In this document: one piece after another, positions 25,214 through 33,028 of the stretch
Layout: each line of letters opens with the position of its first letter
Position numbering within the stretch: position 1 is the stretch's first letter
NCBI RefSeq assembly: GCF_017313265.1
Contig: NZ_JAFLQZ010000004.1
Span: 186,001 to 250,000 of the forward strand
Source of the DNA: Hymenobacter telluris
Lineage (GTDB): Bacteria; Bacteroidota; Bacteroidia; Cytophagales; Hymenobacteraceae
DNA: 64,000 nucleotides
Reading direction: 5' to 3'
Translations under genes and position numbers: made by a program
The notes under the pieces: model-generated
Seen by the model: only the letters and a program-made list of their open reading frames with translations
The model's database searches: none
Told to the model about the DNA's origin: nothing

Positions 25214-25221
25214 TATCTTTA
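25214..25221 (+). promoter_or_regulatory. -7 box TATCTTTA for addB
   Basis: TATCTTTA ends 6 bases before the addB ATG at 25228, so the mRNA would have almost no leader. It overlaps TACCTTG-like bases on the opposite strand that could serve the divergent lipoprotein gene. Confidence 0.4.
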
Positions 25222-25227
25222 CTTTCC

Positions 25228-28200
25228 ATGAATTCGCAAGTCCTTTCCCCCACCGCCCCGCCTACCACCATCACCGACTCGTTTCTCTCGCAGGCCGCTC
25301 ACGATTTGGTGAGCCGCTATTCGCCCGAGGAGCTGTCGGATTTGGTGGTGGTGGTGCCTACGCGGCGGGCAGTGGTCTACCTCAAAAACGAGCTGGCTAT
25401 GGCTACCAGCGCCGGCGAGGCGCTGTGGAGCCCCCGCGTGGCGGCCATGGAAGACTACATGGTGGAGCTGGCCGGCGTGCAGGTGGAAGAGCCCATTGCG
25501 CTGCAACTGCTGCTATTCGACATCCTCAAAGGCATCGACGCCGACCTGGATTTCGATAGGTTCGTGGGGTGGTCGGGGCTGCTGCTCCAGGACTTCTCCA
25601 ACCTCGACCAGAACCTGGCCCCCGCCAATAAGGTGTTTGAGTACCTCTCGCAGGCCAAGGCCCTGGAACGCTGGGAACTGGACGATGCGCCCTCGCCGCA
25701 GTCGATAACCGGCGCCTACTTCAAGTTCTGGGACGACCTCACGAAAGTGTACCGCCGCTTGCGCCGCCGCATGCTGGAAGACCGGGTGGCGTATCCGGGG
25801 TTGGCTTACCGGCTGGCGGCCGAGCGCATGACCGACCAGATAAAGAACGGCCCTACGCCCGCCAAGCACGTTTTCCTGGGCCTCGGCTACCTCTCGAAAG
25901 CGGAATTCACGCTGATTGACGTGCTGCACCGCGCCGGCCGGGCCGAAGTACGCTTCGACGCCGACCTGTTCTACCTCGACTTTGACTCACCGAACCGCGC
26001 CGGGCAGCACCTGAAAAGCTACCTCAAGCGCTGGGCTCCACCTGAGTCCGGTGACTTTGGCGCGCCCACCGACCTGCTGCGCAGCCTGCCCCGGTACGTG
26101 CGCTTTGTGGGCGTGGCCAACGCCAGCATGCAAGGCAAAGTGGCCGGCCAGCTGCTCGCCGAAGCCCGCACCCAGTTCCCCAACAGCACCGTGGCCGTGG
26201 TGCTGCCCGATGAAACCCTGCTGCTGCCCGTGCTGCACGGCCTCCCGCCCGATGCCGTGCCCGACTACAACGTGACCATGGGCCTCAGCTTCCAGAGCAC
26301 GCCCCTGTTCAACCTCGTGGATTTGCTGTTTGAGGTGCACCTGACCGGTATCCGGGAGGGCACCGCCGAAACCGGCTACGGCGTGCCGCGCTACCACCAC
26401 CTGGCCGTAACCAAGCTGCTGAGCCACCCGTTTTTGCGCCGCTACCAACAGTGGCTCGACCGCCAGCCCGCCAAGAAATACCACGGCCTGCTTGACGGGG
26501 TGTGCCGCGAGATTGTGAAGCGCAACGCCGTGCTGCTGCCCGCCACCGAGCTGCTCGACATCGGCAAGCACCACCCGCTCATCGAGGCCCTGTTCAAAAC
26601 CTGGGACACCTGCGACGATATTATTGACGCGTGCTACGTGCTGATTGACTTGCTGAAACAGGTCTACACCGAGCAGCATTCCGCCATTGAAGCCGAGTAC
26701 CTGTACCTGTTCTTCACGCTGGTGAAGCGGCTGGATTCGGTGTTCGACTGCCGGGAGCAGCGGTTGTCGGTGCGCTCGTTCCGGCGGTTCCTGTACGAGC
26801 AGATGACCCGCACCCGTCTGCCGTTTTCGGGCGAGCCTATTGCCGATGTGCAGGTGATGGGTTTGCTGGAAACCCGCGCCCTCGACTTCGACCACATCAT
26901 TCTGCTCAGCTGCAACGAAAACGTGCTGCCGGCTCCTAAGCGCCACACGTCCCTGTTCCCCTACGACGTGCTGACCGAGTTCCGCATGCCCACCTACGCC
27001 GACCACGAAGCCGCCACGTCCTACCAGTTCTGGCGCCTGCTCCAGCGCGCCCGCCGCGTAGACCTGGTGCACGTGCTGCCCGGCGCCGAAGGCACCCGCA
27101 CCGGCGAACGGAGCCGCTTCCTGCTGCAACTCCAAAACGACCTCTTACCCCAGAACCCCGCACTGGTGCTGGACGATCTGACGGCGTCGGTGCTAACGGG
27201 GCCTCACCCCCCGGCCCCCTCTCCTAAGGGAGAGGGGGAGCTAGGCGCTCCGGTTTCCAGTACGCAAGAGACGGTTGGACAGTACGACGACGGCACTTTA
27301 CACTGGACTACAGCGAATCCGAAGGCCTACGAGAAAACGAAAGTCTTTGCGCAAGACATGCGTAAAAACCCCACAGAGGCGGAAGATGCCCTATGGCAAG
27401 CACTGCGGGGCCGCAAACTGGCGGGAAGCCCCAAATTCAGGCGCCAGCACCATATTGACCAGTTCATTGTTGATTTTGTGAATTTGAATAACTGGCTGGT
27501 AATTGAGGTAGATGGTGAAATTCACAACCAGCAAGAGCAGGCCGAGTACGACACCGGCCGCACTTACGAACTGCATAAAAAAGGCTTCCGGCTGTTGCGT
27601 TTCAGCAACGAAGAAGTATTAAATCACCTGCCGGCGGTACTGGCAAAAATAGAGAACGTACTAGCAGATAAATCTACCCCGAACCCACCAGGAAACACCC
27701 GCGCCGCTGTGGCTCCCCCCTCTCCCCTAGGAGAGGGGGGCCGGGGGGGTGAGGCCCCGCCAGCACGCCCCATCACCAACGACCTGACCCTGGAAAAAGA
27801 CCACGGGATGCTTCAGGCGCTGCGGGAGGTGCTCACCAAAGGCCTCTCCCCAACAGGCCTGAATGAATACCTGAACTGCTCCCTGAAGTTCTACTTCAAC
27901 CGGATTGCCCGCTTCCGCGAAGCCGAGGAGGTGGAAGAAGCGCTGGGGGCCGACGGGTTTGGGACGGTGGTGCACGAGGTGCTGGAAGAGTTGCTGGCCC
28001 CGTTTCAGCGCAACCAGCAGCCCCTCACCGAAGCAGCCATTCCGGCCCTGATTCAGGCGGCACCGGCGCTGGTAGCCAAGGCCTTGCGTAAAGAGGAAGA
28101 CGAGCGGCACGCCCGCGCCGACGAGGGCCTCAACCACGTATTGGGCCAAGTGGCCAGCCAGCTGGTACGCCGCTACTTCGAGAGCCTCCTCACCCAGCCT

Positions 28201-28737
28201 AATGCTCTGCCTTTGCTGATTCAAAGCATCGAGGAAGGCCTGCAAGCTACCGTGTATGTGCCCCTGCCCAGCGGCGAGAAGCTGCCCGTCAGCCTCATCG
28301 GTTTTGCCGACCGGGTAGACCAGCTCCCCGACGGCCGCCTGCGGGTAGTGGACTACAAAACCGGCCTCGTGCACGCCCACGAGCTGAAGCTGCAAAAGCG
28401 CAACGAAACGCCCGCCGAAGCCGCCGACCGCCTCATCCGCGACGATACCTCGGCCGCTGACAAAGTGCGCCAGCTCTGGCTCTACCGCTTCATGCTGGAG
28501 CAGGGTGGCCGGCCCGCCGCCGACGCGGCCATCATTTCATTGCGCAACATTCCGGCCGGTCCGATGTCGGCGGATATGTCGTTTCTCACGGCTGATGGGC
28601 AGAGCTTTATGGCGCGTAGCGAGGAGCTGCTCGGCCAGCTAGTCAACCGCATCCTCGACCCCACCGAGTTCATCCGCAAAACCGACGACTTGGAAAAGTG
28701 CCAGTATTGCCCGTACCGCGGCATTTGTGCGCGGTAA
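25228..28737 (+). CDS. addB: AddB-like nuclease with an inserted DUF559 endonuclease domain
   Basis: AddB-type partner of AddA, 1169 residues, acting in resection of double-strand breaks. The N-terminal helicase-like part starts with LVVVVPTRRAVVYLKNEL near residue 33, without Walker A. The C-terminal PD-(D/E)XK nuclease shows RVDQLPDGRLRVVDYKTG near 1030-1047. The iron-sulfur staple has a first Cys in LNCSLKFYF (near 887) and three in EKCQYCPYRGIC at the end. Residues ~659-842 are foreign: a repeat arm, a complete DUF559 domain (RKNPTEAEDALWQALRGRKL; VDF; LVIEVDGEIH; LLRFSNEEVL) and the opposite repeat arm. Without them the protein would be about 985 residues, a normal AddB length. The reading frame is unbroken. 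Confidence 0.9.
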   Translation: MNSQVLSPTAPPTTITDSFLSQAAHDLVSRYSPEELSDLVVVVPTRRAVVYLKNELAMATSAGEALWSPRVAAMEDYMVELAGVQVEEPIALQLLLFDILKGIDADLDFDRFVGWSGLLLQDFSNLDQNLAPANKVFEYLSQAKALERWELDDAPSPQSITGAYFKFWDDLTKVYRRLRRRMLEDRVAYPGLAYRLAAERMTDQIKNGPTPAKHVFLGLGYLSKAEFTLIDVLHRAGRAEVRFDADLFYLDFDSPNRAGQHLKSYLKRWAPPESGDFGAPTDLLRSLPRYVRFVGVANASMQGKVAGQLLAEARTQFPNSTVAVVLPDETLLLPVLHGLPPDAVPDYNVTMGLSFQSTPLFNLVDLLFEVHLTGIREGTAETGYGVPRYHHLAVTKLLSHPFLRRYQQWLDRQPAKKYHGLLDGVCREIVKRNAVLLPATELLDIGKHHPLIEALFKTWDTCDDIIDACYVLIDLLKQVYTEQHSAIEAEYLYLFFTLVKRLDSVFDCREQRLSVRSFRRFLYEQMTRTRLPFSGEPIADVQVMGLLETRALDFDHIILLSCNENVLPAPKRHTSLFPYDVLTEFRMPTYADHEAATSYQFWRLLQRARRVDLVHVLPGAEGTRTGERSRFLLQLQNDLLPQNPALVLDDLTASVLTGPHPPAPSPKGEGELGAPVSSTQETVGQYDDGTLHWTTANPKAYEKTKVFAQDMRKNPTEAEDALWQALRGRKLAGSPKFRRQHHIDQFIVDFVNLNNWLVIEVDGEIHNQQEQAEYDTGRTYELHKKGFRLLRFSNEEVLNHLPAVLAKIENVLADKSTPNPPGNTRAAVAPPSPLGEGGRGGEAPPARPITNDLTLEKDHGMLQALREVLTKGLSPTGLNEYLNCSLKFYFNRIARFREAEEVEEALGADGFGTVVHEVLEELLAPFQRNQQPLTEAAIPALIQAAPALVAKALRKEEDERHARADEGLNHVLGQVASQLVRRYFESLLTQPNALPLLIQSIEEGLQATVYVPLPSGEKLPVSLIGFADRVDQLPDGRLRVVDYKTGLVHAHELKLQKRNETPAEAADRLIRDDTSAADKVRQLWLYRFMLEQGGRPAADAAIISLRNIPAGPMSADMSFLTADGQSFMARSEELLGQLVNRILDPTEFIRKTDDLEKCQYCPYRGICAR
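27202..27754. mobile_element. palindromic-arm element carrying a DUF559 endonuclease domain, inside addB
   Basis: The left arm 27202-27244 (CCTCACCCCCCGGCCCCCTC...) and right arm 27713-27754 (...GGGGGGCCGGGGGGGTGAGG) are inverted relatives of the elements at 15133, 56467 and 59826. The usual ~30-base spacer is replaced by about 470 bases encoding a Vsr/PD-(D/E)XK-like DUF559 domain in the same orientation and frame as addB. An internal ATG at 27358 precedes RKNPTEAEDAL, where free-standing DUF559 proteins usually start. The cargo is visibly more A+T-rich than flanking addB. The arm variant CCGG instead of CTAG removes a stop codon in this frame. Confidence 0.75.
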
Positions 28738-28833
28738 AATGGTTTAAGTGATTAATAGTTGAATGGTTGCTTGTTCTCATGACCTTTGTGCGGCCAACAA
28801 TTAAATTATTCAACTTTTAAGCAATTGAAACTC

Positions 28834-29268
28834 ATGGACGAATTCATGCAAGCCGCTATAGCCGAGGCACGGCAAGGACGCAAAGAGGGCGGTATTCCGA
28901 TTGGCTCGGTGCTGGTGCGCAACAACGAAATTGTAAGCCGCGGGCACAACAAGCGGGTGCAGGAGCTGGACCCCATTGCCCACGGCGAAATGGACGCCCT
29001 GCGCAACGCCGGCCGCCAGCGCACCTACCGGGACACCGTGCTCTACACCACGCTCATGCCCTGCTATATGTGCGCCGGCACCATCGTGCAATTCAAAATC
29101 CCGAAAGTGGTGGTGGGCGAAGCGCGCACCTTCGGTGAGTCCAGGGAGTTTCTGGAAAGCCACGGCGTGGAAGTCGTGATTCTGGATTCCGAAGAGTGCG
29201 TGGAGATGATGCGCGAGTTTATCGAAGCCGAGCCCACCCTCTGGAACGAAGATATTATGGAGCTGTAG
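28834..29268 (+). CDS. Fcy1-like cytosine/nucleoside deaminase
   Basis: Zinc-dependent deaminase of 144 residues. The zinc His and catalytic Glu are in IAHGEMDAL (near residues 47-55), and the two zinc Cys in TLMPCYMCAG (near 75-84). Beyond the generic fold, the second half closely follows yeast cytosine deaminase: IPKVVVGEARTF, SHGVEVVILDSEEC and the ending EFIEAEPTLWNEDI. The likely reaction is cytosine to uracil plus ammonia for pyrimidine salvage. TadA-type tRNA deaminase is less likely because the motif is HGE, not HAE, and the C-terminus differs. The ATG at 28834 is chosen over 28786 because the first helix starts there. Confidence 0.82.
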   Translation: MDEFMQAAIAEARQGRKEGGIPIGSVLVRNNEIVSRGHNKRVQELDPIAHGEMDALRNAGRQRTYRDTVLYTTLMPCYMCAGTIVQFKIPKVVVGEARTFGESREFLESHGVEVVILDSEECVEMMREFIEAEPTLWNEDIMEL

Positions 29269-29270
29269 CT

Positions 29271-29360
29271 GAGTTATGAGTTGTCAGTTGCCAGTTGAGA
29301 GTTCATTTAACTGACAACCAGAAACTGGCAACGGGCAACTCATAACTCGCAACTCATAAC
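29271..29360. repeat. inverted repeat, GAGTTATGAGTT family
   Basis: The left part GAGTTATGAGTTGTCAGTTG and its approximate complement CAACTCATAACTC... occupy almost the whole gap between the deaminase and the zinc-ribbon gene. The same short units flank the four-helix-bundle gene at 52681 and 53066. Confidence 0.75.
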
Positions 29361-29368
29361 TGATAACG

Positions 29369-29376
29369 TACCTTTG
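29369..29376 (+). promoter_or_regulatory. -7 box TACCTTTG, start codon 4 bases downstream
   Basis: Exact TAnnTTTG match ending four bases before the ATG at 29381. A leaderless or near-leaderless mRNA is predicted. Confidence 0.5.
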
Positions 29377-29380
29377 CCGC

Positions 29381-29686
29381 ATGGAACAAGCCCCGCTCAC
29401 TGCCTCCAAGAAGTGCCCGCACTGCGGGTTCTGGAGCCGCTGGCAACAGCGCGCCGACGACCGGTGTGAGCGGTGCGGCCTCTACCTGGACGCCCCCCGC
29501 ATGCGCAGTGAGCTGGAGCGCGAGGCCCTGGCCAACGAGCCGCTGCCGTCCTTCATGCGCATCGAAATCAAGCCCGACGACAGCTCGACCGTCCGCTTCT
29601 TGAAGCGCATTATTCAGGGCGGGCAGTTGGTGTTTGGGGCGCTGGTGTCGTTTGTGGTGTGGTTTCTAACGCTGCTGGCCGGGTGA
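29381..29686 (+). CDS. small zinc-ribbon membrane protein
   Basis: 101 residues: an N-terminal zinc ribbon with CPHC (near 12-15) and CERC (near 29-32), a charged helix, and one C-terminal membrane helix (VFGALVSFVVWFLTLLAG). The ribbon should face the cytoplasm. Function unknown. Its stop codon overlaps the GTG start of the next gene by four bases (GTGA), so the two are translationally coupled. Confidence 0.7.
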   Translation: MEQAPLTASKKCPHCGFWSRWQQRADDRCERCGLYLDAPRMRSELEREALANEPLPSFMRIEIKPDDSSTVRFLKRIIQGGQLVFGALVSFVVWFLTLLAG

Positions 29687-30063
29687 AATGGCCGCGTGAG
29701 CTGCGCCACCCGGTATTTGTGGTTGGCACTCTACTCTACTTACTGGTGGCAGCGCGTAAATACGGTGGGCCACGGTTCAGCCATTGGCCGCTGCCCGACG
29801 CGGTGCGCTTTCATCTGGCCGATTTGCTGGCCCTCCCGCTGGAACTGACGCTGATACTCTATTTCATGCGGCGCTGGTATTTCCGGCGGCCCAGCTTCGT
29901 GCTGCCTGCTTCCTGGATTGTCAGCACCTGGGTGGTTTTTGCGGGGTGGTTTGAAGTGCTGTTGCCCCTGTTTGACCGCCGGGCCACTGCCGACCCACTC
30001 GATGTGCTGGCGTATGCAGTGGGCGGTTTCATCTTCCGGCGCTGGCTGAACCGGCCGGCCTAG
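29683..30063 (+). CDS. small four-helix membrane protein (so-called magnesium citrate transporter family)
   Basis: 126 residues with about four membrane helices (VFVVGTLLYLLVA, LALPLELTLILYFM, WIVSTWVVFAGWF and the C-terminal part). The ending TADPLDVLAYAVGGFIFRRW is the conserved signature of a Bacteroidota family sometimes labelled magnesium citrate secondary transporter; I know of no experiment that supports the label. The GTG at 29683 overlaps the preceding stop and gives the usual family length. Confidence 0.65.
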   Translation: MKWPRELRHPVFVVGTLLYLLVAARKYGGPRFSHWPLPDAVRFHLADLLALPLELTLILYFMRRWYFRRPSFVLPASWIVSTWVVFAGWFEVLLPLFDRRATADPLDVLAYAVGGFIFRRWLNRPA

Positions 30064-30158
30064 CATGGAACCTGGCAGGCCACTTTCCGCGTAAAACACG
30101 TTTTCGGCCCCGTTGGCGCTCTGCCGCGGGGCTGTTGGTTTTACTGGAATGTCCTTCT

Positions 30159-30986
30159 ATGCTTCGTGATTTGCACCGTGTCCTGAGCACGTATTGGCAA
30201 CAGTTTCTGTACGTTCTGCCGAAACTGGCGCTGGCCCTTGTCTTACTATTAGTCGCCGTTTTCATTGCCAACCGGCTCAGTAAGCTGCTGGGCACCCGGC
30301 TACGCGGCCGTGCCCACGACCCGCTGCTGGCCGATTTCCTGACCGGCATCAGCCGCTGGGTATTCCTGCTGCTGGGCCTGTTGCTGGCCATGCAGGTAGT
30401 GGGCCTCTCGGGCGTGGTAACGGGCATGCTGGGCGCGGCAGGATTGTCGGCTTTCGTGGTCGGTTTTGCCTTCAAGGACATTGCCGAGAATTTCCTGGCC
30501 GGGGTCATCCTGGCCTTCAACCGCCCCTTCCACCTCAACGACACCGTGCAGATTCGGGACCAGACCGGCCACGTGGAGGCCCTCAACCTACGCACCACCG
30601 TTATCCGCACCTTCGATGGCAAGCACGTATTTCTCCCCAATTCCATCGTGCTCAAGGAACCCCTCATCAACTTCACCCGCAGCGGCGACTTGCGGCAGGA
30701 TTTCCTGATTTCGGTGGATTATGGGTCCGAAGGCCGCTACGAGCAGGTGCGGGACCTGGTTCTCGACTTTCTGCGTACCCAGCCCGACGTGCAGCAACAG
30801 GCTCCCCGGGTGCCCTACTTGGTGCTGGAAAAATCGGGGGCTACGACCGTCGACGTCCGCGTGTATTTCTGGTCGTCGTCGGAGGAATACCGCCGCGGAG
30901 CACTGGAAACCAAGAGCGAGCTGATGCAGCGCATCAAGAACCTCCTCATCGACAAAGGCTACTCCCCGCCCAGCCTGACCCAGTAG
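30159..30986 (+). CDS. MscS-type small-conductance mechanosensitive channel
   Basis: 275-residue inner-membrane channel that opens under membrane tension to release solutes in osmotic downshock. Three N-terminal helices end in the pore-lining Gly/Ala-rich TM3 (MLGAAGLSAFVVGFAFKD, near residues 93-110), followed by the conserved NFLAGVILAFNRPFHLNDTV and the beta-domain motif VFLPNSIVLKEPLINF. The cytoplasmic vestibule domain completes the protein. The start at 30159 is preferred to 30135. With the ClC, antiporter and small membrane genes nearby it forms an ion/osmotic neighbourhood. Confidence 0.92.
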   Translation: MLRDLHRVLSTYWQQFLYVLPKLALALVLLLVAVFIANRLSKLLGTRLRGRAHDPLLADFLTGISRWVFLLLGLLLAMQVVGLSGVVTGMLGAAGLSAFVVGFAFKDIAENFLAGVILAFNRPFHLNDTVQIRDQTGHVEALNLRTTVIRTFDGKHVFLPNSIVLKEPLINFTRSGDLRQDFLISVDYGSEGRYEQVRDLVLDFLRTQPDVQQQAPRVPYLVLEKSGATTVDVRVYFWSSSEEYRRGALETKSELMQRIKNLLIDKGYSPPSLTQ

Positions 30987-31135
30987 TGGTGAAATTGTGA
31001 AGTGGTGAGTTTGATGTGCCAGCGGCGCGGTCCTGTCATCCTTCATCTTTTCACCACTTTTTCAGTATCATGCGTTGAGAGTACGCAAGTCGGCAGTTGG
31101 GTTGGCCGATTTGTTTTCACATTTGCCCTACGGGT

Positions 31136-32914
31136 ATGGCCAAAAACATTGTTCACCGGCTGCTTAGTCCGCTGTTGCTATGGCGTTTACGTCACATCAA
31201 CAACCGAGTCTACCTGATTCTGGTGAGCATTCTGGTGGGTCTGATGGCCGGCCTGACGGCCGTGCTGCTGAAAGGCTCGGTGCATGGCGCGCAGGAATTT
31301 TTATATTCCTGGGTGCCGGAGGAAAAACGGGTGTTTGCCCTTTTTCTGTACCCCATCATCGGCATTGCGCTGTCGGTGCTGTTTACCCGGTATTTTCTGG
31401 ATGGTAACCTGAGCCGGGGGCTGGGGCCGGTTATTTATAACATTGCCCGCCAAAGCAGCATTGTGCCGCGTAGCAAGCTTTACTCACAGGTTGTCACCTC
31501 GTTTCTCACCGTGTCGTTTGGTGGCTCGGCGGGGTTGGAGGCTCCTATTTCGGTAACCGGCGCGGCGCAGGGCTCCAACTTGGCCCGGCTGCTGCGGGTA
31601 GGCCCGCGCGAAAGGCGCCTGTTGGTGGGCTGCGGCGCGGCTGCGGGGGTGGCGGCCATCTTCAACTCTCCTATTGCGGGCGTGCTGTTTGCGGTGGAAG
31701 TGGTGCTGGGCGAGTTGTCGGCTCCGTTTTTCATCCCGCTGCTGATTTCGGCGGCTACTGCCACGGTGGTATCCAAGGCGCTGTTTGCGGGGCAGCCGTT
31801 CGTGCTCATTACCACCAGCTGGCCCGTCGATGCAGTGCCGTTCTACGTGACGCTGGGCTTGTGCACGGCCATGCTGTCGGTTTACATGATTCGGGTGTAC
31901 TTCGCCTCCGAAAAGTTTTTCGAACGGTGGCCGGGTGCTTTTCGGCGAGTGATGCTGGGCGGCCTGGCGCTGGGCGTGCTGGTTTTCCTGTTTCCGCCGC
32001 TCTACGGCGAAGGCTACAACATTGTGCAGTCGTTGCTGGCGGGCAAAGGCCAGGAACTGATTAACGGCTCCATTTTCGCGGTGTACCGCGACGAAAACGT
32101 GTGGATTCTGCTGGCCGTGGCCACCGCCAGTATGCTGCTGAAGGTGTTTGCTACTACCATTACGGTGGGCGCGGGCGGCAACGGGGGCATGTTTGGCTCG
32201 TCGTTGTTTGCGGGGGCGCTGCTGGGTTTCGTGTTTGCGCGGCTAATCAATATGAGCGGTCTGACTACGGTACCGGAAGTGCATTTCATTGTGCTGGGTA
32301 TGGCTGGCGTGCTGGCCGGCGTGGTGCACGCGCCCCTCACGGCTATCTTCCTGATTGCCGAAATTACCGGTGGCTACGCCTTATTCGTGCCGCTGATGCT
32401 GGTTACGAGCAGCTCCTACGTTATTACGCGCTACTTCGAGCCCTACTCGGTGTACACCCGCAAACTGGTGCAGCGCGGGGTGTACATGCACAAAGACCGG
32501 GACCGGGGTTTGCTGGCCCAAATGGACGTGCCGCACCTCACCCAAACCGACTTCGTGGCCGTGCACCCCGATGATACGCTGGGCGACTTGGTGCAAACCT
32601 TCCGCCACGCCAGCCGCAACATCTTCCCGGTAACCGACCAAGACGGGCAACTGGTGGGCGTCGTCACGCTCGACACCGTGCGCGACGCCCTCTTCGACGA
32701 CCAGCACTACACCACCACCCGCGTCCGGGACCTGATGACCGAGCCGCCCGCCACCGTCAACACCGACGATTCTCTGCTGGACACGCTCCGTTGCATGGAG
32801 CAGCTCGGCGTCCCGGCCCTCCCTGTCGTTGACCACGGGCATTACGTGGGGTTCCTGCTGAAATCCACCATCCTGGCCGGCTACCGCAAGCAGCTGCTCA
32901 AGGAAATGGAATAA
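31136..32914 (+). CDS. ClC-family chloride channel/antiporter with CBS domains
   Basis: 592 residues. The ClC core of many helices shows the anion-site segment FGGSAGLEAPISVTG near residues 125-139, with the gating Glu retained, and GVAAIFNSPIAGVLFAVE near 174-191. A GNGGMFGSSLFAGALLG segment follows near 347-363. Two CBS domains occupy the C-terminal ~140 residues (FRHASRNIFPVTDQDGQLVG and RVRDLMTEPPATVNTDDSL) and probably regulate transport by binding nucleotides. Whether it is a channel or a Cl-/H+ exchanger cannot be told. The ATG at 31136 gives a better N-terminus than 31097. Confidence 0.92.
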   Translation: MAKNIVHRLLSPLLLWRLRHINNRVYLILVSILVGLMAGLTAVLLKGSVHGAQEFLYSWVPEEKRVFALFLYPIIGIALSVLFTRYFLDGNLSRGLGPVIYNIARQSSIVPRSKLYSQVVTSFLTVSFGGSAGLEAPISVTGAAQGSNLARLLRVGPRERRLLVGCGAAAGVAAIFNSPIAGVLFAVEVVLGELSAPFFIPLLISAATATVVSKALFAGQPFVLITTSWPVDAVPFYVTLGLCTAMLSVYMIRVYFASEKFFERWPGAFRRVMLGGLALGVLVFLFPPLYGEGYNIVQSLLAGKGQELINGSIFAVYRDENVWILLAVATASMLLKVFATTITVGAGGNGGMFGSSLFAGALLGFVFARLINMSGLTTVPEVHFIVLGMAGVLAGVVHAPLTAIFLIAEITGGYALFVPLMLVTSSSYVITRYFEPYSVYTRKLVQRGVYMHKDRDRGLLAQMDVPHLTQTDFVAVHPDDTLGDLVQTFRHASRNIFPVTDQDGQLVGVVTLDTVRDALFDDQHYTTTRVRDLMTEPPATVNTDDSLLDTLRCMEQLGVPALPVVDHGHYVGFLLKSTILAGYRKQLLKEME

Positions 32915-32915
32915 C

Positions 32916-33027
32916 GGTGAACCAGTGAGATGGTGAACTGGTGAGTTTGACGTTGTATTGGTGCCATTGGCGCAGATTGCGCAATTAGAACGTCGAACTC
33001 ACCAGTTCACCATCTCACTAGTTCACC
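32916..33027. repeat. inverted repeat, GTTTGACGTT family
   Basis: Arms of about 39 bases (GGTGAACCAGTGAGATGGTG...GTTTGACGTT and near-complement) between the convergent ClC and antiporter genes. The inner GTTTGACGTT end is shared with 63201-63306; a degenerate relative lies around 30987-31063. Confidence 0.8.
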
Positions 33028-33028
33028 A

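Noticed and set aside
27358..27684. Separate DUF559 gene starting at the internal ATG 27358
   Set aside because: The frame continues without a stop into the right repeat arm and the AddB nuclease domain, so it is annotated as part of addB; independent internal initiation remains possible but is not shown.
30987..31063. Possible member of the GTTTGACGTT repeat family between MscS and ClC genes
   Set aside because: Only partial GTGGTGAA-like matches and no good complementary arm; too degenerate to call.
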